Source: Microlunatus parietis
GTDB lineage: Bacteria > Actinomycetota > Actinomycetes > Propionibacteriales > Propionibacteriaceae
NCBI RefSeq assembly: GCF_013407955.1
Contig: NZ_JACCBU010000001.1
Coordinates: 5,766,001-5,830,000 of the forward strand
Direction: 5' to 3'
DNA: 64,000 nt
Shown here: positions 53,524 through 62,481 of the stretch, in pieces
How the letters are laid out: each line of letters starts with the position of its first letter
How positions within the stretch are numbered: position 1 is the stretch's first letter
Made by a program: the position numbers and the translations under genes
The notes under the pieces: model-generated
Told to the model about the DNA's origin: nothing
Databases searched by the model: none
What the model saw: the letters and a program-made list of their open reading frames with translations, nothing else

Positions 53524-54393
53524 TCATGGTCGGAGCAGCGCCGCGAGTCGGTCCCGCGCCGTCGCCGGGTCGCCCCACCAGTCGCCGCCGGGGGCCAGCT
53601 CGAGCAACGGCCACAGGGCATGGAAGGTGCGCGCCGCCTCGGCCAGACCGGGGTCCGCGGTCTCCATCGCCGCACAGATCCGGGCCACCGCGTCCGGGCC
53701 GAGTTCGCCGTGCAGGTGGGCCAGGTCGATGGCCGGGTCGTCGACGCCGAGGTCGCCCAGGTCGAGCAGCCCGGTGATGTCGCCGTCCCGCGAGCTGATC
53801 AGGTGATCGACTCGGAAGTCCCGATGACAGAGGGTACGGATCCGAGCCCGCCCGTCGAGCAGCTCGAGCGCGGACTCGACGTGCCGCCGCAGCCCGCCGT
53901 CGAGCTCCACCACGGCCAACGCGTCCCGGAACTCCCCGGTCGGATCGTCGAGGGGTACGCCGAGCGAGGCGGCTTCGTCGGCACCGACTGCGTGCAGCCG
54001 ATCCAAGATCATCGCGATCTTGGTCGCCAGCCCGGGATCCGTCCGGACCAGGTCCGGAGCGAGCGGCGTCCCGACGATCCGGCGTTCCAAGATCGCCGAC
54101 GGCAGTCCGCCGACCTCCTCGATCACCGTGCCATCTGCTGGCACCGGCAGACCTCGCCGCCGCAGTTCGGCCAGCAGCCGGAGCTCGTGCCGGCGGCCGC
54201 CGCGCCAGGTCCAGGGCTCGGGGTGGCGCCGCGAGATCCGGAGCACCCACTCGGCCCAGCCGTACGTCAGCGTGCTGATCCCTTCGCCGATCAGCTCCGG
54301 TTCCTCGTCACCGAGCTCGGGCCGGCTCCGTCGCGCCTTCGCCACCAAGGCGGCCAGCGCCGCCGGGGTCAGAGTCGTGTCCCACCGCGTCAC
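53524..54393 (-). CDS. Aminoglycoside phosphotransferase (APH)-family kinase
   Basis: A 289-residue APH-fold kinase. The Brenner-type catalytic loop is LCHRDFRVDHLI, with VDHL replacing the more usual GNVL, and the metal motif is LLDLGDLGVDD. The ISTLTYGWAEWVLRI strand holds the nucleotide pocket, without an obvious lysine (WVLRIS). It may phosphorylate an amino sugar or a macrolide-like compound, but this cannot be told. It follows the TetR gene by 10 bp. Confidence 0.7.
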   Translation of the reverse strand: MTRWDTTLTPAALAALVAKARRSRPELGDEEPELIGEGISTLTYGWAEWVLRISRRHPEPWTWRGGRRHELRLLAELRRRGLPVPADGTVIEEVGGLPSAILERRIVGTPLAPDLVRTDPGLATKIAMILDRLHAVGADEAASLGVPLDDPTGEFRDALAVVELDGGLRRHVESALELLDGRARIRTLCHRDFRVDHLISSRDGDITGLLDLGDLGVDDPAIDLAHLHGELGPDAVARICAAMETADPGLAEAARTFHALWPLLELAPGGDWWGDPATARDRLAALLRP

Positions 54394-54403
54394 CCGCCGA
54401 ACC

Positions 54404-55015
54404 CTACGCGGAACGGCCGGTCAGCGCGGGCCACGCGGCCATCGCTCCGTCGATGATCTTGTTCAGTTCCTCGGAGCTGGCGCAGTCCCGGGCCCGGATC
54501 GAGAGTCCGTACAGCACCGTGGTGTAGAAGTCGGCGATCATCGCGGTGTCGAGCCCGGCGGGCAGGTCGCCGTCGGCGATGCCCCGGTCGAGCCGGGCCT
54601 GCACCTGCCCGACCGTCTCGATCCGCTTCTCCAGCAGGAAATCCCGCACCGACTCACTCCGGGTCGTGTACGTCGAGCCGGCCAGAACGATCATGCAGCC
54701 GCGCGGGCCGTCGCCGGTCGTGTAGGCGGCGGCGTTGTCCCGGAGCATCGCCTCGATGGCCCGCTCGGCCGTCGGCTCCTCGGTCAGCGCCCGCGCGGTC
54801 AGCCCGCCCTCGGTCGCGCCGTACAGCCCGACCGCCTCCCGGAACAGGTCCTCCTTGCCGCCGAACGCGGCGTACAGGCTGGGCGAGTTGATCTTCATCG
54901 CGGCGGTCAGGTCGGCCAGCGAGGTGCCCTCGTAACCGTGTTCCCAGAAGACCTCCATGGCGCGCTGCAGGGCGACCTCGCGGTCGAAGGCTCGCGGCCG
55001 TCCGCGCTGCGCCAT
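54404..55015 (-). CDS. TetR-family repressor
   Basis: A 203-residue regulator. The HTH spans residues about 10-55 (GYEGTSLADLTAAMKINSPS, then LYAAFGGKEDLF). The C-terminal domain is of the type found next to SDR genes. It is divergent from the SDR gene, with a 15-bp inverted-repeat pair flanking both promoters, so it probably represses the SDR gene and itself. Confidence 0.85.
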   Translation of the reverse strand: MAQRGRPRAFDREVALQRAMEVFWEHGYEGTSLADLTAAMKINSPSLYAAFGGKEDLFREAVGLYGATEGGLTARALTEEPTAERAIEAMLRDNAAAYTTGDGPRGCMIVLAGSTYTTRSESVRDFLLEKRIETVGQVQARLDRGIADGDLPAGLDTAMIADFYTTVLYGLSIRARDCASSEELNKIIDGAMAAWPALTGRSA

Positions 55016-55026
55016 GGCTCAGATCC

Positions 55027-55108
55027 TTTCTGTATCGATTGTTAAGAATAGCCGTTGACTCCGGCTGTCGATCGTGTCACGCTATTTATGTGTCAATCAC
55101 TACAGAAA
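55027..55108. promoter_or_regulatory. Inverted operator pair between the TetR and SDR genes
   Basis: TTTCTGTATCGATTG (55027-55041) and CAATCACTACAGAAA (55094-55108) are reverse complements at 13 of 15 positions and face each other across 52 bp. AATAGC and GCTATT extend both arms. A repressor bound at both could close the divergent promoters. The right arm overlaps the first codons of the SDR if the GTG at 55090 is used, which raises doubt about that start. Confidence 0.5.
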
Positions 55109-55866
55109 CCTTGGGTACGTCCCTCCAGGCAGACCTGACCGGCCGCGTGGCGCTGGTCACCGGCGGCAGTCGTGGGATCGGCGCCGCGATCGCACGGGCC
55201 CTCTCGGCGGCCGGGGCCGACGTCGCGCTCACGTACGAACGCAGCCGGGACCTGGGCGAGAAGGTCGCCGCGGGGCTCGAGGAGCGAGGCGGCCGTGGGC
55301 TCGCCCTGCCGGCCGACAGCGCCGATGCCTCCGCGATCCAGGCCGCCGTGGACCGCACCGTCGCCGAGTTCGGCCGCCTCGACATCGTGATCAACAACGC
55401 CGGCATCTTCCCGTACGGGCCGGTCGAGGAGACCGACCTGGCCGAGATCGACCGCACCATCGCGGTGCACGTCCGGGCCCCGTTCCTGGCGGTCCGCGCC
55501 GCGGTGCCCCATCTCGGCCGTGGCGCCCGGATCATCACCATCGGCAGCAACCTCGCGGAGCGAGCGGCGTTCGGCGGCATCGCGCTCTACGTGATGAGCA
55601 AGGCCGCCAACCTCGGCCTGACGCGGGCCCTCGCCCGTGAACTCGGACCGCGCGGCATCACGGTCAACCTGATCCAGCCGGGGTCGACCGAGACCGACAT
55701 GAACCCGGCCGTCGGTGACAGCGCCGACCTGCAGCGCGGCCTGATGGCGCTCGGCGAGTACGGTTCGGTCGACGACATCGCGGCCGCGGTGGTCTTCCTG
55801 GCCGGCGGCTCCGCGCGGCAGATCACCGGGGCCACACTGACGATCGACGGCGGCACGAACGCCTGA
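55090..55866 (+). CDS. Short-chain dehydrogenase/reductase
   Basis: A 258-residue classical SDR. The cofactor loop is VTGGSRGIGAAIA, the NNAG motif is present (IVINNAGIFP), and the catalytic Ser, Tyr and Lys occur in GSNLAERAAFGGIALYVMSK. The end GSTETDMN to ITGATLTIDGG is typical of the 3-ketoacyl-ACP reductase-like group. The start is GTG 55090; TTG 55111 is a possible alternative since the operator arm covers the first codons. Confidence 0.85.
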   Translation: MSITTETLGTSLQADLTGRVALVTGGSRGIGAAIARALSAAGADVALTYERSRDLGEKVAAGLEERGGRGLALPADSADASAIQAAVDRTVAEFGRLDIVINNAGIFPYGPVEETDLAEIDRTIAVHVRAPFLAVRAAVPHLGRGARIITIGSNLAERAAFGGIALYVMSKAANLGLTRALARELGPRGITVNLIQPGSTETDMNPAVGDSADLQRGLMALGEYGSVDDIAAAVVFLAGGSARQITGATLTIDGGTNA

Positions 55867-55974
55867 CCACCCGCCATCCGGCGGTCCGGAACGCCGGAAC
55901 CTGACCGCGATGGCGGGCGCCGCGGGCGGGCGATTCGGATGATCATGGAAGCACCCGATGGCCTAGGAGTGATC

Positions 55975-56961
55975 ATGACCGACACCGACGTCGCCCGCCC
56001 GCCGTTCGATCCGGAGCTCGAACCCGTGCTCGCCGAGGTGCTCGGCGGCCGGCCGCACCTCGACCTCACGGCGGAGACCCTTGCCGCCCTGCGCTCCGGC
56101 GGAGACGTGATCTTGATGCCGCCGATCGAGGAGCGGCTGGCCGGCCGTGCGATCGCGTACGAGGATCGCACCGTGCCCGGCCCGGCCGGCGCGCCGGAGA
56201 TCACCGTCGCGATCTTCCGGACCACCCGGACCGGCACCGGCCCGGCGGCCGGGATCTACCACACCCATGGCGGCGGAATGATCATGGGCGACCGGCTGAT
56301 GGGTGTCGACGGCTTCTTCGATCTGGTCGAGGCCGGCGAGGCGGTGGTGGTCAGCGTCGAATACCGGCTGGCTCCCGAACACCCGGATCCGGCACCGGTG
56401 GAGGACTGCTATGCCGGCCTGTGCTGGACTGCCGATCACGCCGACGAGCTGGGGATCGATCTTGACCGGCTGATCATCGCGGGCGGCAGCGCCGGCGGCG
56501 GGCTGGCCGCCGGTACGGCGTTGCTGGCGCGCGACCGCAACGGGCCCCGGCTCGCGGGGCAACTGCTGATCTGCCCGATGCTCGACGACCGCAACATCAC
56601 CGTCTCCAGCCACCAGTACGACGGCGTCGGGCTGTGGGACCGGCAGAACAACCTGTTCGGCTGGTCCGCGCTGCTCGGCGACGGTCATCGCGACCGCGAC
56701 GACATCTCGCCGTACGCCGCACCCGCCCGGGCCACCGACCTGGCCGGGCTGCCGCCGGCGTTCATCGATGCCGGGTCGGCCGAGGTGTTCCGGGACGAGG
56801 CGGTCGACTATGCGTCCCGGCTCTGGGCGGCCGGCGGCCAGGCCGAACTGCACATCTGGGCCGGTGGCTTCCACGGCTTCTCGATGGCCGCCCAAGCCGG
56901 CGTCGCGGTGGCGGCCGCCGCGGCGGTGAACTCCTGGCTGCGCCGGGTGCTGCGCCTGTAG
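55975..56961 (+). CDS. Alpha/beta hydrolase, HSL-type esterase
   Basis: A 328-residue esterase. Oxyanion motif HGGGMIMG, nucleophile GGSAGGG (GxSxG) and a late histidine in GGFHGFSM form the HSL-type active site. The ATG at 55975 has AGGAG about 7 nt upstream; ATG 55939 would add 12 residues without support. It follows the SDR gene by about 108 bp in the same direction. Confidence 0.85.
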   Translation: MTDTDVARPPFDPELEPVLAEVLGGRPHLDLTAETLAALRSGGDVILMPPIEERLAGRAIAYEDRTVPGPAGAPEITVAIFRTTRTGTGPAAGIYHTHGGGMIMGDRLMGVDGFFDLVEAGEAVVVSVEYRLAPEHPDPAPVEDCYAGLCWTADHADELGIDLDRLIIAGGSAGGGLAAGTALLARDRNGPRLAGQLLICPMLDDRNITVSSHQYDGVGLWDRQNNLFGWSALLGDGHRDRDDISPYAAPARATDLAGLPPAFIDAGSAEVFRDEAVDYASRLWAAGGQAELHIWAGGFHGFSMAAQAGVAVAAAAAVNSWLRRVLRL

Positions 56962-57000
56962 CCGGGGCGTCCTTCCCGGTCAGGGTAGATTTCGATCACG

Positions 57001-57961
57001 ATGCAGGAGCTGACGGGCCGGCTGATGTCGCTGGACCCGGAGGCCGGCGAGGGTCTTCGGGTCGTGGCGCATTTCGACGCGCTGGTGGACGCCCAGGTCG
57101 GCCTCGAGGCGCTGCTCCGGGCGGCCGTGATGCTGAGTGGCTGCCCGGCCGGCTACGCCGATCAGGCCCATGGGGTACGGATCGCGGCCGACGGCCGCCG
57201 TCATGATCATGGACGGCAACCTCCGTCGGACGCCCTGACCCGGACGACCGCGGACGGCGTCGTCTGGCTCGAGCGCTCCGGGAGGCGGCACCCGACCGAC
57301 GCCATGGTGCTGGAACGCCTCGCGCTTGCTGTGGGGATCGGCGGCCGGCGGCGGGTCGCCTCCGACCTGGACCCGCTGGCGGTGCTGGTCGAGCCGGAGT
57401 CGCCCCAGGGCGCGCAGCGAGTCGCTCTGGCCCGGCTCCGGTTGCGGCCAGACCAGCTGCTCCGGATCTGGGCCGTGCCCGATGATCATGACCTGCCGGC
57501 CGGCCCGCCCTCGGTGATCACCGGCTCCGGTGCGGCCCGGGCCCGGCTGGTGCTGACGGATGACCGGAACCGGCTCGGCGATCCGCGCCGGGCCGGCCGG
57601 GGGATCGAAGTCCCGGCGGTCGCCGCGGCCGAGTCGGCCCGGACCGCGGTGATCGCGCTCCGGCTGGCCGGCGACCTGTTCCCGACCGTCGACGCCGGCT
57701 CGCTGGGTGTGCTGGTGCGGCTCGCTGACGTACCGGATGATCATGGCGATGTCACGGCCCTGGCCGAGTTGATCAAGGAACGATCCTGGGCGGAGGATAC
57801 CGTGGAGGCCTTGATCAACACCGACAGCCTGCGGGCCGCTGCCAAGCTGCTCGGCATCCATCACGCGACCCTGCAGGCCAGGGTCAGGACCGTGCAGGAG
57901 CGCCTCGGCTACGGTCCGGACACGCCGTTGGGTGCGCACCGACTGGCCGCGGCGTTCTTGA

Positions 57962-57984
<23 letters not shown>
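57001..57984 (+). CDS. PucR-type transcriptional regulator
   Basis: A 327-residue protein. The C-terminal PucR HTH is clear: DSLRAAAKLLGIHHATLQAR, then VRTVQERLGYG. The N-terminal two thirds are a weakly conserved, Asp/Arg-rich region that may sense a ligand. It starts 39 bp after the esterase and so may be co-transcribed. It converges with the NAD(P)-binding protein gene and overlaps it by 23 bp. Its target genes are unknown. Confidence 0.75.
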
Positions 57985-58684
<700 letters not shown>

Positions 58685-58706
58685 CTCCGTACTCCTGACG
58701 TCTGAG

Positions 58707-58743
58707 ACTTACGCTGTAAGTAATAGTAAGCTTACGTCGTAAG
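58707..58743. promoter_or_regulatory. Two tandem TetR operators
   Basis: ACTTACGCTGTAAGT (58707-58721) and CTTACGTCGTAAG (58731-58743) are two palindromes with the same CTTAC/GTAAG half-sites and 3-bp centres, 24 bp apart from centre to centre. They fill the space between the divergent atypical-SDR and TetR genes. Confidence 0.7.
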
Positions 58744-58767
58744 TTGTGCAATCGGCGAGAGGAATCG

Positions 58768-59424
58768 ATGGCCGGGCGGACCAGGTCGAAACGCGAACCC
58801 TTGAACCGGGCGCGGGTGATCACCGCAGCTGTGGAGTTGGCCGATGCCGAGGGTGAGGCCGGACTGACGATGCGGGCGATCGCCGGCCGGCTCGGCGTCG
58901 AGGCGATGTCGCTCTACAACCACATCGGCGGCCGGGAGGACCTGCTGGACGGGATGGTCGACGCCGTGTTCGACGAGATCGAGCTCCCGGCCGCGGGTAC
59001 GGATTGGAAGCAGGCCATGCGGGAGCGCGCCCGGTCCGCCCGCGAGGTGCTCCGGCGGCATCCGTGGGCGGTGGGACTGCTGGACTCGCGGAGCACGCCC
59101 GGCCCGGCGACGCTCCGCCACCACGACGCGGTGCTCGGCGCGCTGCGGGGCGGCGGCTTCTCGGTGTCGATGGCGGCGCACGCCTTCTCGTTGATCGACA
59201 GCTATCTGTACGGGTTCGTCCTGCAGGAGTCCAGCCTCCCGTTCTCCGACCGGGCCGAGTTGGATCAGGTCGCCGGCGGCATCCTCGCGGATCAACCGGC
59301 CGACGCGTACCCGCATCTGACCGAGTTGATCACCGACTACGCGCTGCGACCGGAGTATTCCTACGCCGACGAGTTCGAGTTCGGGTTGACGCTGATCTTG
59401 GACGCGCTGCGCCCCGACGGGTAG
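58768..59424 (+). CDS. TetR-family repressor (TetR_C-type)
   Basis: A 218-residue regulator with HTH at about 15-60 (GLTMRAIAGRLGVEAMSLYN). The C-terminal domain has the HPWAVGLLDSRSTPGP segment common in TetR_C-type proteins and in the regulator at 1624. GAGAGG lies upstream of the ATG at 58768. It binds, most probably, the two palindromes in its own promoter. Confidence 0.85.
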   Translation: MAGRTRSKREPLNRARVITAAVELADAEGEAGLTMRAIAGRLGVEAMSLYNHIGGREDLLDGMVDAVFDEIELPAAGTDWKQAMRERARSAREVLRRHPWAVGLLDSRSTPGPATLRHHDAVLGALRGGGFSVSMAAHAFSLIDSYLYGFVLQESSLPFSDRAELDQVAGGILADQPADAYPHLTELITDYALRPEYSYADEFEFGLTLILDALRPDG

Positions 59425-59476
59425 GTCCGGCGCTTGGAGCGGTCCCTCGCCGGAGCCGTCGATCCCAGGAAGGCCC

Positions 59477-59737
59477 ATGTCTCAAGCGTTCGAACTCAGG
59501 ACCGAGTTGTCCGAGCTCGCGGCTGTGACCGACCACGCGACCGGGGACCTGCAGTCGTTCAAGCAGTCGATGGCCGAGCGGGCGTCCGGAGTCTTCGCGG
59601 CGATCGGCGGCACCGCCACCAACACCGACCGGGCCATCGCCCAGCTCCTCCAGGAAGCGATCAGGGCGGCCGACGGCGCCGCGGACGCGCGTGCCGCCGC
59701 CTCCCACGCCTGTGCCGATTACGCCAACCAGCTCTGA
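59477..59737 (+). CDS. Small helical protein of a toxin module (WXG100-like)
   Basis: An 86-residue, entirely helical, alanine-rich protein. Its length and heptad patterning resemble ESAT-6/WXG100 partners of type VII effectors, although the W-x-G turn is missing. It starts at ATG 59477 (MSQAFELR) and lies 16 bp before the toxin-like gene. It may serve as a secretion partner for it. Confidence 0.55.
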   Translation: MSQAFELRTELSELAAVTDHATGDLQSFKQSMAERASGVFAAIGGTATNTDRAIAQLLQEAIRAADGAADARAAASHACADYANQL

Positions 59738-59753
59738 CGGTCGGAAGTCGATC

Positions 59754-60423
59754 ATGGCCTCGGACCTGGAACGTCTCGCCGAGCAGCTCGTCGCGACCAT
59801 CGACACCATCCCGGGGCATGTCGAGCGCCTGCACCGGCTCTCCCAGGAACTCCGGCAGCGGGCCAGCCACGTGGTCGATCTGTCCGGACGGAGCTACGAG
59901 GGCCTGCACATCGCCGACCTGCTGTTCCACGCCGCACAGCGGTGTGATGATGCGGCCAATCGTGTGCAGCCCGCGTACACCAAGGGGCGCGACTGGGCCG
60001 TCGCCGCCGTGAGCGGGGGAGGTGTCGCCGGCGGTCCCGCTCCGGTCCCCGACCGTCCCGCGGTCGCCGCCCCGGACCCCGACCCCGGCCCGCTGAGCCT
60101 TTCGACCAGCGATCCGAACGACAAGCAACTCCTGGCCAACCCGCCGGCCAACTCCACGATCGTCGTCGACGGCCGCTTCACCTACGACACCGACCACCTC
60201 GGCCGAGTGATCAGGGTCAGGGCCACTCTGGACGTCCGAGACGCGACCCATCCTCGGGACAAGAGTGCTCAGGGCAAGGTTCCTGGAAAGCTGCCGGGCG
60301 ACCATTTACCGAGAGGGTGAGATACGGCCCGCGGGCTTCAACGTGGTCTACCGAGCTGGAGACAAGGCCTTTCCACCAGAGTTCATCAGGAACCGCAAAC
60401 CGGACTACAAGGAGTCGTCGTGA
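59754..60423 (+). pseudogene. Polymorphic toxin with nuclease domain, broken by internal deletion and frameshift
   Basis: The N-terminal 90 residues are helical, as in type VII effectors. A Pro/Ala linker leads into VDGRFTYDTDHLGRVIRVRA and AQGKVPGKLPGDH, the front of a DNA/RNA non-specific endonuclease toxin domain. The catalytic HGGH core that should follow GDH is missing, and the frame stops at 60320. The C-terminal strands resume in another frame (ATIYREGEIRPAGFNVVYRA) and end with TGA at 60421-60423, overlapping the immunity gene start. A deletion that is not a multiple of three fits. The nuclease should be dead. Confidence 0.7.
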
Positions 60424-60842
60424 GTTTAGGCGAGCAAGGCGCGTTGATGGACCAGATCGGCCGCGCGGCGGTCGATCAGGCGCCACCCGGTTGGACGTGG
60501 ATCACGGTCGTGATCGACGCCATGGGGGACAGCGCACGCGTGGACGCGGTCGCTCACACCGATGAATCCGAAACGCCGTTCAACCTCGGTGGATCTGGCG
60601 GTCTCGCGTGCCTTGATCTCCGCGAGGCGATGTATCGGCCGAAGACCGGCACCTGGTACCGAGCGCAGTTCCGTATTGACGCGAGTGGGCAACTTGCCAG
60701 CGACTTCGACTACGACGGCATGCCGTATGACGCCGAGGAGGAAGGCAGTGCGGACGTTCGTGACGTCTTGCTGCACGATCACGAACTGTACCCTCGCGAT
60801 GACGAGCACCTGCCAGCCTGGCATCCCGCGAAATTGGCATGA
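60420..60842 (+). CDS. YezG-like (DUF600-type) immunity protein
   Basis: A 140-residue acidic protein. LREAMYRPKTGTWYRAQFRI followed by a DFDYDGMP-type strand and a YPRDDEHLPAWHP end resembles YezG/DUF600 immunity proteins. These neutralise nuclease toxins encoded just upstream. The GTG at 60420 overlaps the last stop of the toxin pseudogene (GTGA). The gene itself appears intact, so it would persist as an orphan immunity function. The assignment rests on motif memory. Confidence 0.6.
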   Translation: MSLGEQGALMDQIGRAAVDQAPPGWTWITVVIDAMGDSARVDAVAHTDESETPFNLGGSGGLACLDLREAMYRPKTGTWYRAQFRIDASGQLASDFDYDGMPYDAEEEGSADVRDVLLHDHELYPRDDEHLPAWHPAKLA

Positions 60843-60880
60843 GTGAGATCAGGAGTGAGGGTGGCCTGGGATGCGATGTG

Positions 60881-62419
60881 TCAGGCCCAGCCGGCGCCGA
60901 AGGTCTCCATCCCGATCAAGGGCTTGATCGCCGCCGTCACTTCCCTGCCGCAGAAGGCCTTCCGGAGCAGGTCGCCGGCCATCAGGTTGCCCAGTGCGCC
61001 CATGATCATCGCCTGGTCCAGCGCCAGATAGCGGCGGGCCAGCGTGCCGGACCGCACCGCGACCGCGTCGTAGAACCCGCCCGGGCCGTAGCAGTCCAAC
61101 TCGTCGGCGATCTTGATCAGGTTCCGGTAACCCTCGATGCGGGCGTACGGCAGCGCCAGGAAACCGGCGTGCGGCGTGACCACCCCGTCCCCGAACGTGG
61201 GAGCCGGGCCGGGCGCCCGGCAGTTGCCGTAGCCGAGGTCGACGTTGCTCTGCTCGGCGTCGGAGTAGTAGCCGTCCGGGTTCAGCCCGATCGGGTCGAC
61301 GCCGTACTCGCGGTAGCCGCCGCCCGGCTCGCTGGCGGGGGAGAAGCCCCAGGCGCCGTAGCCGGCGTCCTCGAGGCCGTGCAGCCGGTGCGCCCGGACC
61401 GTCAGCGGATGGTTGACACCCCAGGAACGCGGCGCCCAGCGGGCCTCCGGCACGAACAGGTCGGGCATCAACGCCTCGAACATCGACCCGCCCCAACCCG
61501 GGACGACCAGCGAGTCGCGGTAGGCGTAAGCGCCCTCGAAGACGTCGATGCCGAGGTAGTTCCGGGTCCGGCCGACCGGCTCCTGCTCCTGCCAGTCCCA
61601 GTCGCAGCCGGCCGGGAACGTCCGCCAGGTGGCGAAGTAGTGCTTGGCCGGCACCTGGCCGCGCGCGATCGCCAGATAGGAGGTGATCCGGGTCTCCGAC
61701 ACGGTCGTGTCGTAGTGGTTCGTCGTGTAGTGCACCGCAGTCCCGGTGCCGAGGTAGTCGCCGTCGACCCACGGCTTGTCCGGCGGCACCTCGCCGTCCC
61801 AGAACCCGCCCCTGAGCAGCCCGGTGCCGAACGCCGGCCGCGCCGCGGCGTCGTAGAACACGGCGAAGTTCATGCTGTCCAGCAGTCGTTCCGCTTCCCG
61901 GCGGTGATCGGTCCCGGCGCCCATGATCACCATCAGGGCCGCGGCCAGCCAGCCGTTGTCCACGCTGGACAGGAACGGGTAGACCTTGTCGCCGCTGCCC
62001 GGCCAGCTGGTCAGCACGTCGGCGGTGCGCTCGTCGTACCAGTTGTAGAACATGCCGCTCGGCTCGTGGCGCACCATCCGGTCCAGTGTGCGCAGCGTCT
62101 GGCCGAGTCGGTGCGACCGTTCCCGGTCGCTGATCAGGCGGAGCCGGTGGGCGACCACGGTGCTCCACAGGTAGCCGCCGATGTTGGTCGGCGACGTGTA
62201 GCCGCTGCGACTGTCCGGGTCCAGGGTGCCGTCGATGTTGTCGGCGCTGAGCCCGGTCCGCTCGTCGGTCATCGCGATCATGGAACGCCAGGTGTCGGCG
62301 GCCCAGCGGCGGAACCGGCCGCCGAAGCGTTCCTCGGCCGTGCCGGACGGGGCCAGCGCCAGCGGCAGGGCTGTCCCGGCCGCCCCAGCAAGCAGCAGTC
62401 GTCGCGAGATCGCGGTCAT
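60881..62419 (-). CDS. Tat-exported glycoamylase-like protein (GH144-type)
   Basis: A 512-residue exported protein. SRRLLLAGAAGTALPLALA is a twin-arginine signal. The rest is an (alpha/alpha)-type glycoamylase-like domain (PF10091), including NIGGYLWSTV, GWGGSMFEALMPDL and YGAWGFSPASEP. Such proteins include beta-1,2-glucanases of GH144. AGGAGT lies 8 nt before the ATG at 62419. It would hydrolyse an extracellular glucan; the exact linkage is a guess. Confidence 0.75.
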   Translation of the reverse strand: MTAISRRLLLAGAAGTALPLALAPSGTAEERFGGRFRRWAADTWRSMIAMTDERTGLSADNIDGTLDPDSRSGYTSPTNIGGYLWSTVVAHRLRLISDRERSHRLGQTLRTLDRMVRHEPSGMFYNWYDERTADVLTSWPGSGDKVYPFLSSVDNGWLAAALMVIMGAGTDHRREAERLLDSMNFAVFYDAAARPAFGTGLLRGGFWDGEVPPDKPWVDGDYLGTGTAVHYTTNHYDTTVSETRITSYLAIARGQVPAKHYFATWRTFPAGCDWDWQEQEPVGRTRNYLGIDVFEGAYAYRDSLVVPGWGGSMFEALMPDLFVPEARWAPRSWGVNHPLTVRAHRLHGLEDAGYGAWGFSPASEPGGGYREYGVDPIGLNPDGYYSDAEQSNVDLGYGNCRAPGPAPTFGDGVVTPHAGFLALPYARIEGYRNLIKIADELDCYGPGGFYDAVAVRSGTLARRYLALDQAMIMGALGNLMAGDLLRKAFCGREVTAAIKPLIGMETFGAGWA

Positions 62420-62481
62420 CGGAGACTCCTTCGTCCCGGCAGCACAACGCGGATCGCCTCAACCTAACACCCGATCCGGGC

